From Xanthomonas arboricola pv. juglandis (GTDB lineage Bacteria > Pseudomonadota > Gammaproteobacteria > Xanthomonadales > Xanthomonadaceae), in assembly GCF_001013475.1 (NCBI RefSeq), contig NZ_JZEF01000001.1:186001-250000 (forward strand): DNA of 64,000 nt, read 5' to 3'. Every line of letters begins with the position of its first letter. Position 1 is the stretch's first letter. The notes beneath the pieces are model-generated. The model saw only the letters and a list, made by a program, of their open reading frames with translations, did no database searches and had not been told where the DNA came from. This document shows, one piece after another, positions 8,627 to 19,353 of this stretch. Both the position numbers and the translations under genes were made by a program.

Positions 8627-9697
8627 ATGGGTTCGTTTTCGCAGATCGACGCCTTCCAGCGGCGTTTTGGTTTAGGCCTTCCCATCCTGCTCAGCCCCAT
8701 GGCCGGTGCCTGCCCGGTGCCGTTGTCGGCGGCCGTTGCCGATGCCGGCGGCATGGGCGCGATGGGCGCCGTGCTGTCGCAGCCGCAGGACATCGTGGCG
8801 TGGATGACGGCGTTTCGTGAAGCGAGTGCCGGGCCTGCCCAGGTCAATTTGTGGATTCCCGATCCGGCACCGGTGCGCGACGCCGCTGCGGAGGCGCGCA
8901 TGCGCGCGTTTCTGTCGCAGTGGGGGCCGCCGGTGCCCGAGGCGGCGGGCGATGCAACGCCGGCCGACTTCGATGCCCAGTTCGAGGCCTTGCTCGCTAC
9001 GCGGCCTGCCGTGGCCTCATCGATCATGGGCGTGTTTCGGCCCGATCAGGTTGCGCGGCTGAAAAGTGCCGGCATTGCCTGGTTCGCCTGCGCCACCACG
9101 CTGGACGAAGCGCGTGCGGCCCAGGCGGCCGGTGCCGATGCGGTGGTTGCGCAGGGTGCCGAGGCCGGTGGGCATCGCGGTGCGTTCGACGCCGGTCGGG
9201 CGGAGCGGCAGATGACCGGGTTGTTCGCCTTGTTGCCGCGTTTGGTCGATCACCTAGATCTTCCGGTGATCGCCGCAGGCGGCATCGCCGATGCGCGCGG
9301 CATTGCCGCGGCGCTGACGCTGGGCGCGAGCGCCGTGCAGATCGGTACCGGCCTGCTGCGCACGCCCGAGGCGGCGCTGCCCAGTGCCTGGGCCGACGCC
9401 CTGGCCCAGGCCGAGCCGGAACAGACCCAACCGACCCGTGCATTTTCCGGTCGGCTAGGGCGTGCACTCGCGACGCCCTATGTGCGTGCTGCCATTGCCG
9501 CAGAGGCGCCGGTGCCGGCGCCGTATCCGGTGCAGCGCGCGCTGACCGCACCGATGCGTCAGGCCGCCGCGCGCGACAACCGCCTGGATGCCATGCAGGC
9601 CTGGGCCGGCCAATCGGCCTGGATGGCACCTGCCCAGCCTGCCGCGCAATTGCTAACCCAGTGGTGGGCTGAAACACAGGCGTTGTTGTGCCGCTGA
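8627..9697 (+). CDS. Nitronate monooxygenase (2-nitropropane dioxygenase family)
   Basis: 356 residues from ATG 8627; two earlier in-frame ATGs add only a poorly conserved tail. It is an FMN TIM-barrel: LLSPMAGACPVPLSAAVADAGG at the start, GADAVVAQGAEAGGHRG around the family's active-site His, and IAAGGIADARGIAAALTLGASAVQIGTGLL for the phosphate-binding end. The family oxidises alkyl nitronates and protects against propionate-3-nitronate, a plant toxin. Its stop overlaps the next gene's GTG start by 10 bases, so the two are probably co-translated. Physiological substrate is inferred from the family only. Confidence 0.9.
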   Translation: MGSFSQIDAFQRRFGLGLPILLSPMAGACPVPLSAAVADAGGMGAMGAVLSQPQDIVAWMTAFREASAGPAQVNLWIPDPAPVRDAAAEARMRAFLSQWGPPVPEAAGDATPADFDAQFEALLATRPAVASSIMGVFRPDQVARLKSAGIAWFACATTLDEARAAQAAGADAVVAQGAEAGGHRGAFDAGRAERQMTGLFALLPRLVDHLDLPVIAAGGIADARGIAAALTLGASAVQIGTGLLRTPEAALPSAWADALAQAEPEQTQPTRAFSGRLGRALATPYVRAAIAAEAPVPAPYPVQRALTAPMRQAAARDNRLDAMQAWAGQSAWMAPAQPAAQLLTQWWAETQALLCR

Positions 9698-10485
9698 TCT
9701 TCTGCAACGGCGCAGTGGCGACAGCGCAGCAGTTGGGCGCGGCCGCATTGATCAATTACGGCCACTTCACCACGCTGCAGGTGCGCGCCGGTGCGGTACG
9801 CGGGCTGGACCTGCATCTGCAGCGGCTGCAACACGACGGCGCTGCCTTGTTCGGTGCATCGATCGACGAGGCATGCCTGCGCGCCCAGTTGCGCGCTGCG
9901 TTGTCGTCTGCGAACCGCGAAGACGCCAGCGTGCGCATCACCGTGTTTGCGCAGGATTTCGACCTGCGCGATCCGTCGCGCCAGCTTGCACTCGATGTGC
10001 TGATCTCCATCGCGCCTGCAGCCCGAACGCCGGCCACTGCGCTGCGCGTGCAGCCGGTCCATCATGTGCGCGAGCAACCCCGCCACAAGCATGTCGGCAC
10101 CTTCGCGCTGCTGCATCTGCGTCGCCAGGCCATGGCGGCCGGCTACGACGATGCATTGCTGATCGACGCGCACGAGCATCTGTTGGAAGGCACTTTCTGG
10201 AATCTGGGCGTGTGGCAGCAGGGCAGGGTGGTGTGGCCGCAAGGGCCGGCGCTGCCCGGCACCCAGCAGCGTCTGCTGCAGGCAGGCCTGCAAACGCTCG
10301 GTATCCAGCAGGAGTTTCGCCCGGTCATGCTGAGCGAACTGGGCAGCTTCGATGGCGCGTTCAGCTGCAACGCGCGCGGTCAGCAGGCGATCGTGCAAGC
10401 CGGATCGGCGTCATGGCCGGCGCGGGGCGCGCAGCTGCCATTGCTGGAGCAGGCCCTGCAGTCCCAGGCCTGGCAAGCGATCTGA
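9688..10485 (+). CDS. Class IV (PLP) aminotransferase / aminodeoxychorismate lyase-like protein
   Basis: 265 residues from GTG 9688, overlapping the nitronate monooxygenase gene. Family features are the N-terminal [23 protein letters not shown], a lysine in RHKHVGTF that would hold PLP, and [12 protein letters not shown] matching the EG(T/S)xxN motif. PabC, branched-chain and D-amino acid aminotransferases share this fold. In Xanthomonas the usual pabC lies by fabF, so this is probably a second member whose substrate is unknown; hence no symbol. Coupling to the flavoprotein upstream suggests a shared pathway. Confidence 0.82.
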   Translation: MPLIFCNGAVATAQQLGAAALINYGHFTTLQVRAGAVRGLDLHLQRLQHDGAALFGASIDEACLRAQLRAALSSANREDASVRITVFAQDFDLRDPSRQLALDVLISIAPAARTPATALRVQPVHHVREQPRHKHVGTFALLHLRRQAMAAGYDDALLIDAHEHLLEGTFWNLGVWQQGRVVWPQGPALPGTQQRLLQAGLQTLGIQQEFRPVMLSELGSFDGAFSCNARGQQAIVQAGSASWPARGAQLPLLEQALQSQAWQAI

Positions 10486-10501
10486 GCGATTCCGGGGTGA
10501 C

Positions 10502-10530
10502 TTGGCTTCGCCGCCGGAGCCCGCTATAAT
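10502..10530 (+). promoter_or_regulatory. Sigma-70 promoter of the rpsP operon
   Basis: TTGGCT (10502-10507), 17-bp spacer, TATAAT (10525-10530), 52 bases before the rpsP start. The -10 is perfect and the -35 matches 4 of 6, suiting a strong ribosomal-protein operon promoter. Confidence 0.65.
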
Positions 10531-10582
10531 CGCCGGCTTACCGCGCCACTCTGGCGACTGGGCAACTCAGGAAAACGACACC

Positions 10583-10843
10583 ATGGTCAAGATTCGACTG
10601 ACCCGCGGCGGCGCCAAGAAGCGTCCGTTCTACCACATCATCGTGACCGACGTGCGCAGCGCGCGCGACGGCCGCAACATCGAGCGTCTGGGTTACTACA
10701 ACCCGGTTGCGCAGGGCGCAGAACCGCGCGTCGTGCTGGACGTTGCACGCGTCGACCATTGGGTCGGCCAGGGCGCACAGCTGACCGACAAGGTGCGTAA
10801 CCTGTATCGCGAAGCATCCAAGTCCCAGGCCGCTGCGGCCTGA
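10583..10843 (+). CDS. rpsP: 30S ribosomal protein S16
   Basis: 86 residues from ATG 10583, preceded by CAGGAAAACG as ribosome binding site. It begins [21 protein letters not shown] and includes [14 protein letters not shown], the S16 signature, so identity is clear. It assembles early into the 30S subunit body. First gene of the rpsP-rimM-trmD-rplS operon. Confidence 0.98.
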   Translation: MVKIRLTRGGAKKRPFYHIIVTDVRSARDGRNIERLGYYNPVAQGAEPRVVLDVARVDHWVGQGAQLTDKVRNLYREASKSQAAAA

Positions 10844-10887
10844 TCCTGGAGCGCCGGGCGTCACCGCCTGGCCCAGAGTCGACACAG

Positions 10888-11400
10888 ATGAAGCCGACCG
10901 AGCGCCGCATCCTGTTAGGCAGGATTGTCGGCGCTTTTGGTGTCAAGGGCGAGCTCAAGCTCGAATCCTGGACCGAGCCGCGCAGTGCGATCTTCCGGTA
11001 CCAGCCGTGGATCGTGCGGACGCCCTCGGGGCAGGAATCGGTCGTGAGCGGCGTACGTGGGCGCGATCAGGGCAAGAATCTGATTGCGGTGTTCCCCGAC
11101 GTCACCGACCGCGACACCGTCGAAGCCATGCACGGAACCGAGATTTACGTCGCGCGCAGCGTGCTGCCGCCACCCAAGCCCGATGAATATTACTGGGTGG
11201 ATCTGGAAGAGCTGCAGGTGGAAACCGTCGAAGGCGTCAAGCTCGGCACGGTGTCGCACCTGTTCTCCACCGGCTCCAACGACGTGATGGTGGTGCGCGG
11301 CGATCGCGAGCGGCTGGTGCCGTTCGTGCTGCCGGATTTCGTCAAGTCGGTCGACTTTGAAGCCAACCTGATCGTGGTGGACTGGGATCCGGATTTCTGA
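10888..11400 (+). CDS. rimM: 16S rRNA processing protein RimM
   Basis: 170 residues from ATG 10888, 44 bases after rpsP. The N-terminal RimM domain starts [20 protein letters not shown] and the C-terminal PRC-barrel contains [21 protein letters not shown] and ends [13 protein letters not shown]. RimM binds S19 and helps mature the 30S head. The order with rpsP, trmD and rplS is the canonical operon. Confidence 0.97.
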   Translation: MKPTERRILLGRIVGAFGVKGELKLESWTEPRSAIFRYQPWIVRTPSGQESVVSGVRGRDQGKNLIAVFPDVTDRDTVEAMHGTEIYVARSVLPPPKPDEYYWVDLEELQVETVEGVKLGTVSHLFSTGSNDVMVVRGDRERLVPFVLPDFVKSVDFEANLIVVDWDPDF

Positions 11401-11439
11401 CCGGAATGGCGCATCGCGCAGCTCCGCTCTTGCTTTACC

Positions 11440-11468
11440 CATTCCCCACTTCCGATTCCCGATTCCCC
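11440..11468. repeat. Heptamer repeat remnant abutting the trmD start
   Basis: ATTCCCC-, GATTCCC- and GATTCCCC-type units, the reverse complement of the GGGAATC heptamer, fill the rimM-trmD gap and end one base before the trmD GTG. They occupy the position where a Shine-Dalgarno would be expected. Confidence 0.75.
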
Positions 11469-11469
11469 A

Positions 11470-12228
11470 GTGCGCATCGACGTCATCAGCCTGTTCCCCG
11501 AGTTCATCGCGCAATGCGCGGCGTTCGGCGTGGTCGGGCGGGCGCAGGAGCGTGGCTTGCTGGAATTGCAGGGCTGGAATCCACGCGAGCATGCGCAGGG
11601 CAATTACCGCCGGGTGGACGATCGTCCGTTCGGTGGCGGACCCGGCATGGTGATGTTGATCGAGCCGTTGCGGGCCTGCCTGGACGCGGTGCAAGCGGCA
11701 GACGCGCGTCCAGCGCCGGTGATCTATCTCAGCCCGCAGGGGCGCCCGCTCACCCAGCCGCTCGCTCGCGAGCTGGCGCAGTTGCCACGCATGGTGTTGC
11801 TGTGCGGGCGCTACGAAGGCGTGGACGAGCGCTTTCTGGCGCAGGCGGTGGATATGGAAATCTCCATCGGCGACTACGTGTTGTCCGGTGGCGAGCTTGG
11901 CGCGGCGGTGCTGGTGGATGTGGTGACGCGGTTGCAGGAGGGTGTGTTGAACGACGCCGAATCCGCAGCCCAGGACAGTTTCGAAGGCCCGCAAGGCCTG
12001 CTCGACTGCCCGCACTACAGCCATCCATCGACCCATGACTGGGGCGATGTGCCGGAGGTATTGCGCTCGGGCAATCACGCTGCAATTGCGCGCTGGCGTC
12101 GGCAGCAGTCGCTGGGCCGGACCTGGTTGCGTCGCCCGGACCTGCTCGATGAGGCCGGGTTGGACAAGAACGATCGCCGTCTGCTGGACGAGTTTCGCCG
12201 CGAACTCGCTCCGGGCGACGAGAAATAA
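11470..12228 (+). CDS. trmD: tRNA (guanine-37-N1) methyltransferase TrmD
   Basis: 252 residues from GTG 11470 ([12 protein letters not shown]). It has the SPOUT trefoil-knot motifs [21 protein letters not shown] and [16 protein letters not shown] and the C-terminal HxGxDx-like [22 protein letters not shown]. It uses S-adenosylmethionine to methylate G37 and so prevents +1 frameshifting. GTG is the only start that gives the family N-terminus; no Shine-Dalgarno is visible because a repeat array runs up to the codon, so translation may depend on coupling or on a weak start. Confidence 0.97.
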   Translation: MRIDVISLFPEFIAQCAAFGVVGRAQERGLLELQGWNPREHAQGNYRRVDDRPFGGGPGMVMLIEPLRACLDAVQAADARPAPVIYLSPQGRPLTQPLARELAQLPRMVLLCGRYEGVDERFLAQAVDMEISIGDYVLSGGELGAAVLVDVVTRLQEGVLNDAESAAQDSFEGPQGLLDCPHYSHPSTHDWGDVPEVLRSGNHAAIARWRRQQSLGRTWLRRPDLLDEAGLDKNDRRLLDEFRRELAPGDEK

Positions 12229-12263
12229 GGGCTCACCCCTAGCCCTTGCCACTTTGGTTGGGG

Positions 12264-12269
12264 TATAAT
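12264..12269 (+). promoter_or_regulatory. Possible internal promoter for rplS
   Basis: A perfect TATAAT lies in the 144-base trmD-rplS gap, 104 bases before the rplS ATG. No convincing -35 at 16-18 bp. The leader after it can fold GGCCAG/CTGGCC around 12282-12302, so an L19-specific transcript with a structured leader is possible. Confidence 0.4.
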
Positions 12270-12372
12270 GTGCGGCTTGCTGGCCAGCCTTGCGTCTGGC
12301 CCTCCTACGAACCTCGAGCAATCGCCGTGCGGCGACTGCCGGTCCAATATCACCAGACACGCGGTGCCCATT

Positions 12373-12780
12373 ATGAGCAAACTCAACAAGACCATCCTGG
12401 CTGACTTCGAAGCCGCCCAGATTCAGCGCAAGCTTCCCGAGTTCAACCAGGGCGACACCGTCGTGGTGAACGTCAAGGTGAAGGAAGGCAACCGCGAGCG
12501 CGTGCAGGCCTATGAGGGCGTCGTGATCGGTACCAAGAACGCCGGCCTGAACTCCGCGTTCACCGTGCGCAAGATCTCGCACGGCTTCGGCGTCGAGCGC
12601 GTGTTCCAGACCCACAGCGCCATCATCGACTCGGTCGAAGTGAAGCGTCGCGGTAAGGTGCGCGCCGGCAAGCTGTACTACCTGCGTGGTCTGGAAGGCA
12701 AGGCTGCCCGCATCAAGGAAGATCTGGCCGCCGCTGCGCAGGCCAAGGCCGCTCGCCAGGCTGCTGCCAAGGCTGAGTAA
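12373..12780 (+). CDS. rplS: 50S ribosomal protein L19
   Basis: 135 residues from ATG 12373. The open frame starts earlier, but [16 protein letters not shown] is the family N-terminus. [29 protein letters not shown] and [17 protein letters not shown] are the L19 core. The C-terminus is extended by an Ala/Lys-rich tail of about 20 residues, as is common in xanthomonads. Sits at the 30S-50S interface. Last gene of its operon; a hairpin follows. Confidence 0.97.
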
Positions 12781-12809
12781 GTCACTGGCAGGCTTGCCCT
12801 GCTGTTGCC

Positions 12810-12835
12810 AAACGGCCGCCTTCGGGCGGCCGTTT
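12810..12835 (+). terminator. Terminator of the rpsP-rplS operon
   Basis: AAACGGCCGCC-TTCG-GGCGGCCGTTT: an 11-bp perfect stem with a stable UUCG tetraloop, 29 bases after rplS, followed by GCGTT. Convincing as an intrinsic terminator although the T-run is short. Confidence 0.8.
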
Positions 12836-13107
12836 GCGTTGTGGAAATCGGGATTGGGGAATCGAGATTAGCGATTCGCCGGTTGTGCGTACGCGATGCT
12901 CATGGGTTTGCACGTGAGCGCGCGGTTGCTGCGCAGTGGGCGGGACCTCCCTGTAGCGCGCCGGTAAGCGGTTGCGCCAGTGGGGCCCGGCCGATTACGC
13001 ACGAGCGTCCGCGCGGCATGGATCATCCCAACACGGCGTCCGGCTCCTGCTTTCGCGCGTGATGTCGGCCGGTGTGACAGCGCGCTACCCGGCTGGGCCA
13101 GCGGACG
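12836..13107. other. Intergenic region with a heptamer repeat relic
   Basis: ATCGGGATTGGGGAATC at about 12847-12862 belongs to the heptamer family. No gene is supported between the rplS terminator and the convergent MATE gene. Confidence 0.5.
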
Positions 13108-14583
13108 TCAGTACCGGCGGGGCTGCGGCGCGCCTGCGATGGGCGCGGTATCGGCGACCGGCGAGGCCGGATGCGCCTGCACTTCGGCGGCGGCGGCCAG
13201 TTCCGCAGGATCTGCCGGCGTGGTCAGCATGCGTGCCTTGCGCCAGCCGCCCCAGCGGTAATACGCCAGCGACAGCAGCATCGAACACAGCGAGCTGATC
13301 GGAAGGCTCCACCAGATGCCGTCGGCTCCCAGGTACGGAATCAAGGCATTCGCCAGCGGCACGCGCACGCCCCACAGACCGAACGCCAGGATCAGCAGCG
13401 GCGGGATCACCGCACCGGTGGCCCGCACCACGCCGGAAACCACAAAGCTCACGCCGAACAGCAGGAACGACCAGATACCGATGTGATTGAGATGCCGCGC
13501 CACCTCCAGCGTCGGGCTGTCGCTGGGCAGGAACAGCGCCAGCGTCCAGCGATCGAACACGATCAGCAGCCCGATCAGCACGCCGGTCATCAGGAAGTTG
13601 GCCACGATGCCGGTGCGTGCGGTCGCATCCACGCGCGTCCACAAGCCGGCGCCCACGTTCTGCGCGGCCATCGTCGAACACGCCGCGCCCAGCGCCATCG
13701 CCGGCATCTGCACATACGTCCATAGCTGCAGCGCCGCGCCGTAGGCGGCTGCGGTGTCGGTACCGAAGCCGTTGACCAGCGTCATCATCGCGATCATGGC
13801 CAGCGAAATCAGCACCATTTGCAGGCCCATCGGCACGCCTTTGACGATGAGCGCGCGCAGGATCGCCGGCGCGATGCGGAATAGGTGCAGATCGGCGCGC
13901 CCCAGCCACAGCACATGGCGTTTGCTGCGCAGATACAGCAGCAAACCGCCCAGTGCCACCGCCTGCGCCAGCAACGTGGCCCAGGCCGCACCGGCGATGC
14001 CCAGCGCCGGGAAAGGACCCAGACCGAAGATCAGCAGTGGGTTGAACACAATGTCCAGCACCACCGACACCAGCAAGAAGCGGAACGGCGTGCGGGCATC
14101 GCCGGTACCGCGCAGTGCCGCCGACAGGAACGCAAACACATAGATCAGCGGCATCGCCAGGAAGATGACCCGCAGGTACTCCTCGGCCAGCGTCTGCGAT
14201 GCCGGCGGTGTGCCCATCGCGGTCAACAGATGCGGCGCCAGAAACCAGCCGAGCACCGCGATCAGCGCCGACAGCCCGCCGAAGAAACTGGCGCTGGTGC
14301 CCATGACCTTGCGCGCCTGTGCGATGTCGCGCGCGCCCATCGCCTGGCCGATCAGGATGGCCGAGGCCATGCCGATGCCGAACACCGAGCCGATCAGGAA
14401 GAACATGATGCTGTTGGCATTGGCCGCCGCAGTCAGTGCCGCCTCGCCGAGGTAGCGGCCCACCCAGATCGCATTGATCGAGCCATTGAGCGATTGCGCG
14501 ATGTTCCCGGCAAGGATCGGCATCGCAAACAGCAGCAGATTCTTGCCGATCGGGCCTTCGGTCAGGACAGCGGATTTGGGCAT
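13108..14583 (-). CDS. MATE family multidrug/metabolite exporter
   Basis: 491 residues, about 12 membrane helices in two MatE repeats (about 15-175 and 240-400). The start ILAGNIAQSLNGSINAIWVGRYLGEAALTAAANAN matches the MATE family, and the second half repeats GVPMGLQMVLISLAMIAMMTLVNGFGTDTAAAYGAA. It would use a sodium or proton gradient to export cationic compounds across the inner membrane. The Ala/Pro-rich last 35 residues are hydrophilic. Stands alone, convergent with rplS. Substrate unknown. Confidence 0.93.
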   Translation of the reverse strand: MPKSAVLTEGPIGKNLLLFAMPILAGNIAQSLNGSINAIWVGRYLGEAALTAAANANSIMFFLIGSVFGIGMASAILIGQAMGARDIAQARKVMGTSASFFGGLSALIAVLGWFLAPHLLTAMGTPPASQTLAEEYLRVIFLAMPLIYVFAFLSAALRGTGDARTPFRFLLVSVVLDIVFNPLLIFGLGPFPALGIAGAAWATLLAQAVALGGLLLYLRSKRHVLWLGRADLHLFRIAPAILRALIVKGVPMGLQMVLISLAMIAMMTLVNGFGTDTAAAYGAALQLWTYVQMPAMALGAACSTMAAQNVGAGLWTRVDATARTGIVANFLMTGVLIGLLIVFDRWTLALFLPSDSPTLEVARHLNHIGIWSFLLFGVSFVVSGVVRATGAVIPPLLILAFGLWGVRVPLANALIPYLGADGIWWSLPISSLCSMLLSLAYYRWGGWRKARMLTTPADPAELAAAAEVQAHPASPVADTAPIAGAPQPRRY

Positions 14584-14898
14584 CGCAGGCGCGCCGTGGT
14601 GCGGAAGCTGCGAACACTAGCATTGGCAGGTGTGAGGCGTGCTGTCGCCAGGCAAGTACTAACCGCCGCAGGAGCGTGAAGCCGCCAGGCCGATGACACG
14701 GAGCACGCTGTGCGGACCAGTCTGTATGAGTCAGCCAGAGCGTGAAAGGAAGGCTGTATTTGGACGGCAGCGACGCTTGAGTTACAGCGGGCTTGCCCAG
14801 ATATTTCCCGCTCAACGCAGCCCGTTGCGACGCGCCGATACATTGGCGCTCACGGCAGCGGCCAGCAGCCCATTGGACCCGACGGCAAGCACAACGCG
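14584..14898. other. Divergent intergenic region, no gene seen
   Basis: 315 bases between the MATE gene and hslR starts. It should contain both promoters, but no box pair is good enough to name. Small open frames here have no ribosome binding site. Confidence 0.4.
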
Positions 14899-15306
14899 AT
14901 GACTCAACTGGTGGAACAAGCGACGACGGTCAGGCTGGATGTCTGGCTGTGGGCGGCGCGCTTCTTCAAGACGCGCAGCCTGGCCAAGACGGCGGTGGAC
15001 AACGGCAAGGTGGACGTCGCCGGCCAGCGGCCCAAGCCCTCGCGCACGCTGCGCAGCGGCGAGCAGTTGCGCATCGACCGTGGCGGCGAAATCTTCGAAG
15101 TCACCGTTGCCGCGCTGAGCGATGTGCGCGGCCCGGCTCCGGTCGCACAGACGCTGTACGTGGAAAGCGATGCCTCACGCGAGGCGCGGGCGCAATGGCG
15201 GCTGCAGCGCGCCGCCGAACGTACCGGCTATCGCGCACCCGAGGGCAAGCCGGACAAGCGCGCACGCCGGCTGATCAACGCGCTGGGCGATATCGACGCG
15301 TTGTAG
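14899..15306 (+). CDS. hslR: Heat shock protein 15, S4-domain RNA-binding protein
   Basis: 135 residues. The S4 domain begins VRLDVWLWAARFFKTRSLAKTAVDNGKVDVAGQRPKPSRTLRSGEQL, the exact Hsp15 arrangement; a basic C-terminal tail (RTGYRAPEGKPDKRARR) follows. Hsp15 binds stalled 50S subunits that carry nascent chains after heat shock and helps recycling. A terminator-like hairpin lies 80 bases downstream. Confidence 0.93.
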   Translation: MTQLVEQATTVRLDVWLWAARFFKTRSLAKTAVDNGKVDVAGQRPKPSRTLRSGEQLRIDRGGEIFEVTVAALSDVRGPAPVAQTLYVESDASREARAQWRLQRAAERTGYRAPEGKPDKRARRLINALGDIDAL

Positions 15307-15385
15307 CACTGCGCGGGCTATTCGCTGCGAATCGACTGACGGAAACAAGAAACGCCTTGGCATCCGTCATGTTGTTCAATTAATA

Positions 15386-15423
15386 AAAACGGCGCTTCTC
15401 CATCGCGGGGGAAGCGCTGTTTT
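15386..15423 (+). terminator. Intrinsic terminator after hslR
   Basis: AAAAC-GGCGCTTCTCC and GGGGAAGCGCTG-TTTT pair at 14 of 16 positions around a short loop. The arms end in AAAA and TTTT, so it can work in both directions. Confidence 0.75.
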
Positions 15424-15580
15424 CTGTTGTGGTGCGCGATGTAGCCGGTGCAGAACCATCGATCAGAAGCTTGAGAACCGCTCATAAGACCTTGCCGGCT
15501 GGCTAGCGGTCGAGTGGTGGAGGTGTTGGTGCAAGCCGCACAGTATCCAACCAGCGCACGTCATGCTCTGCTCTTAACCA

Positions 15581-15728
15581 GGCACACCGACCATCTCGAC
15601 GGGTCCTTGCCCGCTCACCGTCGCGGGACCTTACGCGGCATGGATGCCGCGTAAGAGCCTACAGGGACGTACTTGCGGCGTGTCCCGCGACGGTGGGCGG
15701 GCAAGGGCCTTGCAGCAAAACCGCAGAC
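15581..15728 (-). repeat. ~147-bp palindromic intergenic repeat, copy A
   Basis: Same element as copies at 39731-39877 and 40018-40160, in opposite orientation. Outer arms GGTCCTTGCCCGC.../...GCGGGCAAGG(A/G)CC are inverted, and an inner palindrome TTACGCGGCAT-(N)-ATGCCGCGTAA lies off-centre, so RNA or single-stranded DNA would fold into a long cruciform. It produces spurious open frames in both strands. It lies between the hslR terminator and the end of katG. Confidence 0.88.
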
Positions 15729-15797
15729 CAGCCGCTCCATGGACGTCTTCAGTGCGCCGAGTCGATCTCTTGCGTGTAGTTTCAACAGAGAGTTGGA

Positions 15798-15821
15798 GGC
15801 GCACGCACGAGGGCGTGCGCC
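15798..15821 (-). terminator. Hairpin directly after katG
   Basis: GGCGCACGC/GCGTGCGCC is a perfect 9-bp stem with a 6-base loop, beginning 8 bases past the katG stop on the minus strand. No T-run follows. Confidence 0.5.
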
Positions 15822-15828
15822 TTGCCAC

Positions 15829-18437
<2,609 letters not shown>

Positions 18438-19052
18438 TCAGCGCTTGCCGAACAGGCTGCCGCCGAGCTTCATGACATCGCCCAGTCCAAGCTTTCCGTC
18501 GCCGTCCTGATCCAGCACGCTGCCCAGCAAGCCGTTGATCCCGGTGTTGCTGCTGGCGCGCTGCTGCTCTTGCGCCAGGGCCGGGCCGAGCTGGCTGCTG
18601 GCAGCGGCATTGCCGCCGAGGAAGCGCTTGGCCAGATAGGCCATCACGATGGGCGCCAGCAACTGCAGCAGTTGATTGGCCTTGCCGGTTTCCAGTCCGG
18701 TGGCCTGGCCCAGACCGGCGGCAGCCTGCGGCGCCCTGTCGCCGAACAGATGCCCCACGATACCGGCGCCATTGCCTTGCGCGCCGGTGGCCGAGCCGCC
18801 CAGCAGCGCACCGAACAGGCTGCCGATGTCCGGGCTGCCGGCATGATCGCGCTGCAAGGCACCCAGCAACGCATCGGTACCGCCGGCCTGCTGGCTGTTA
18901 CGGCCCAGGGCGCCCATCAACAGCGGCAGCGCGGTCTGCACCGCCGATTGCGCCTGCTCGGGCGCAATGCCGAGCCGGCTGGCGAGCTGCTGTAACTGCG
19001 GGCCTTGCAACTGCGCGGCGAGTTGATCGGTCAACGAGGCGGACGTGGTCAT
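18438..19052 (-). CDS. DUF937 (YidB-like) protein
   Basis: 204 residues from ATG 19052, chosen over an earlier frame start because family proteins begin near MTTSASLTDQLAAQLQ. The N-terminal half is helical and glutamine-rich (IAPEQAQSAVQTALPLLMGALGRNSQQ), typical of DUF937. The C-terminus carries an EF-hand-like loop DQDGDGKLGLGD that may bind calcium, followed by GGSLFGKR. Function unknown. Confidence 0.8.
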   Translation of the reverse strand: MTTSASLTDQLAAQLQGPQLQQLASRLGIAPEQAQSAVQTALPLLMGALGRNSQQAGGTDALLGALQRDHAGSPDIGSLFGALLGGSATGAQGNGAGIVGHLFGDRAPQAAAGLGQATGLETGKANQLLQLLAPIVMAYLAKRFLGGNAAASSQLGPALAQEQQRASSNTGINGLLGSVLDQDGDGKLGLGDVMKLGGSLFGKR

Positions 19053-19353
19053 GGGTGTCTCCAATTGGACAAAACGTTGCCGCAGCGTGCGCCCGTCGCG
19101 GCAGCAGAGCAATCCGCGCGCTGCACGTCACCGCGCGATGCAGCGTTATCGCAGCGCAGCACTCAGGCAACCACGCAAACCTGCAACAGCCAATGGATTA
19201 TCAGGCCCGCAAGCATCAGTCATGCAGCTACACCGTGACGAACCTAAAAACCAGCATTCAAACGACCAACCAACCTTGCCGCCGTAACAGATCCGTAAGC
19301 GCAGCAAGCTGCGCTATTACGAATCCCAAATCCCGAATTCCCAATCCCCGCAC
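19053..19353. other. Intergenic region between DUF937 gene and mutS end
   Basis: About 300 bases. It holds a perfect 8-bp hairpin AGCGCAGC-AA-GCTGCGCT at 19298-19315, perhaps a mutS terminator, and heptamer-family repeats (CGAATCCCAAATCCCG, TTCCCAATCCCC) at 19319-19349, directly after the mutS stop. Confidence 0.5.

Noticed and set aside
10915..12615. 566-codon open frame antisense across rimM, trmD and rplS
   Set aside because: Covers three certain genes and a repeat; composition is that of a shadow frame.
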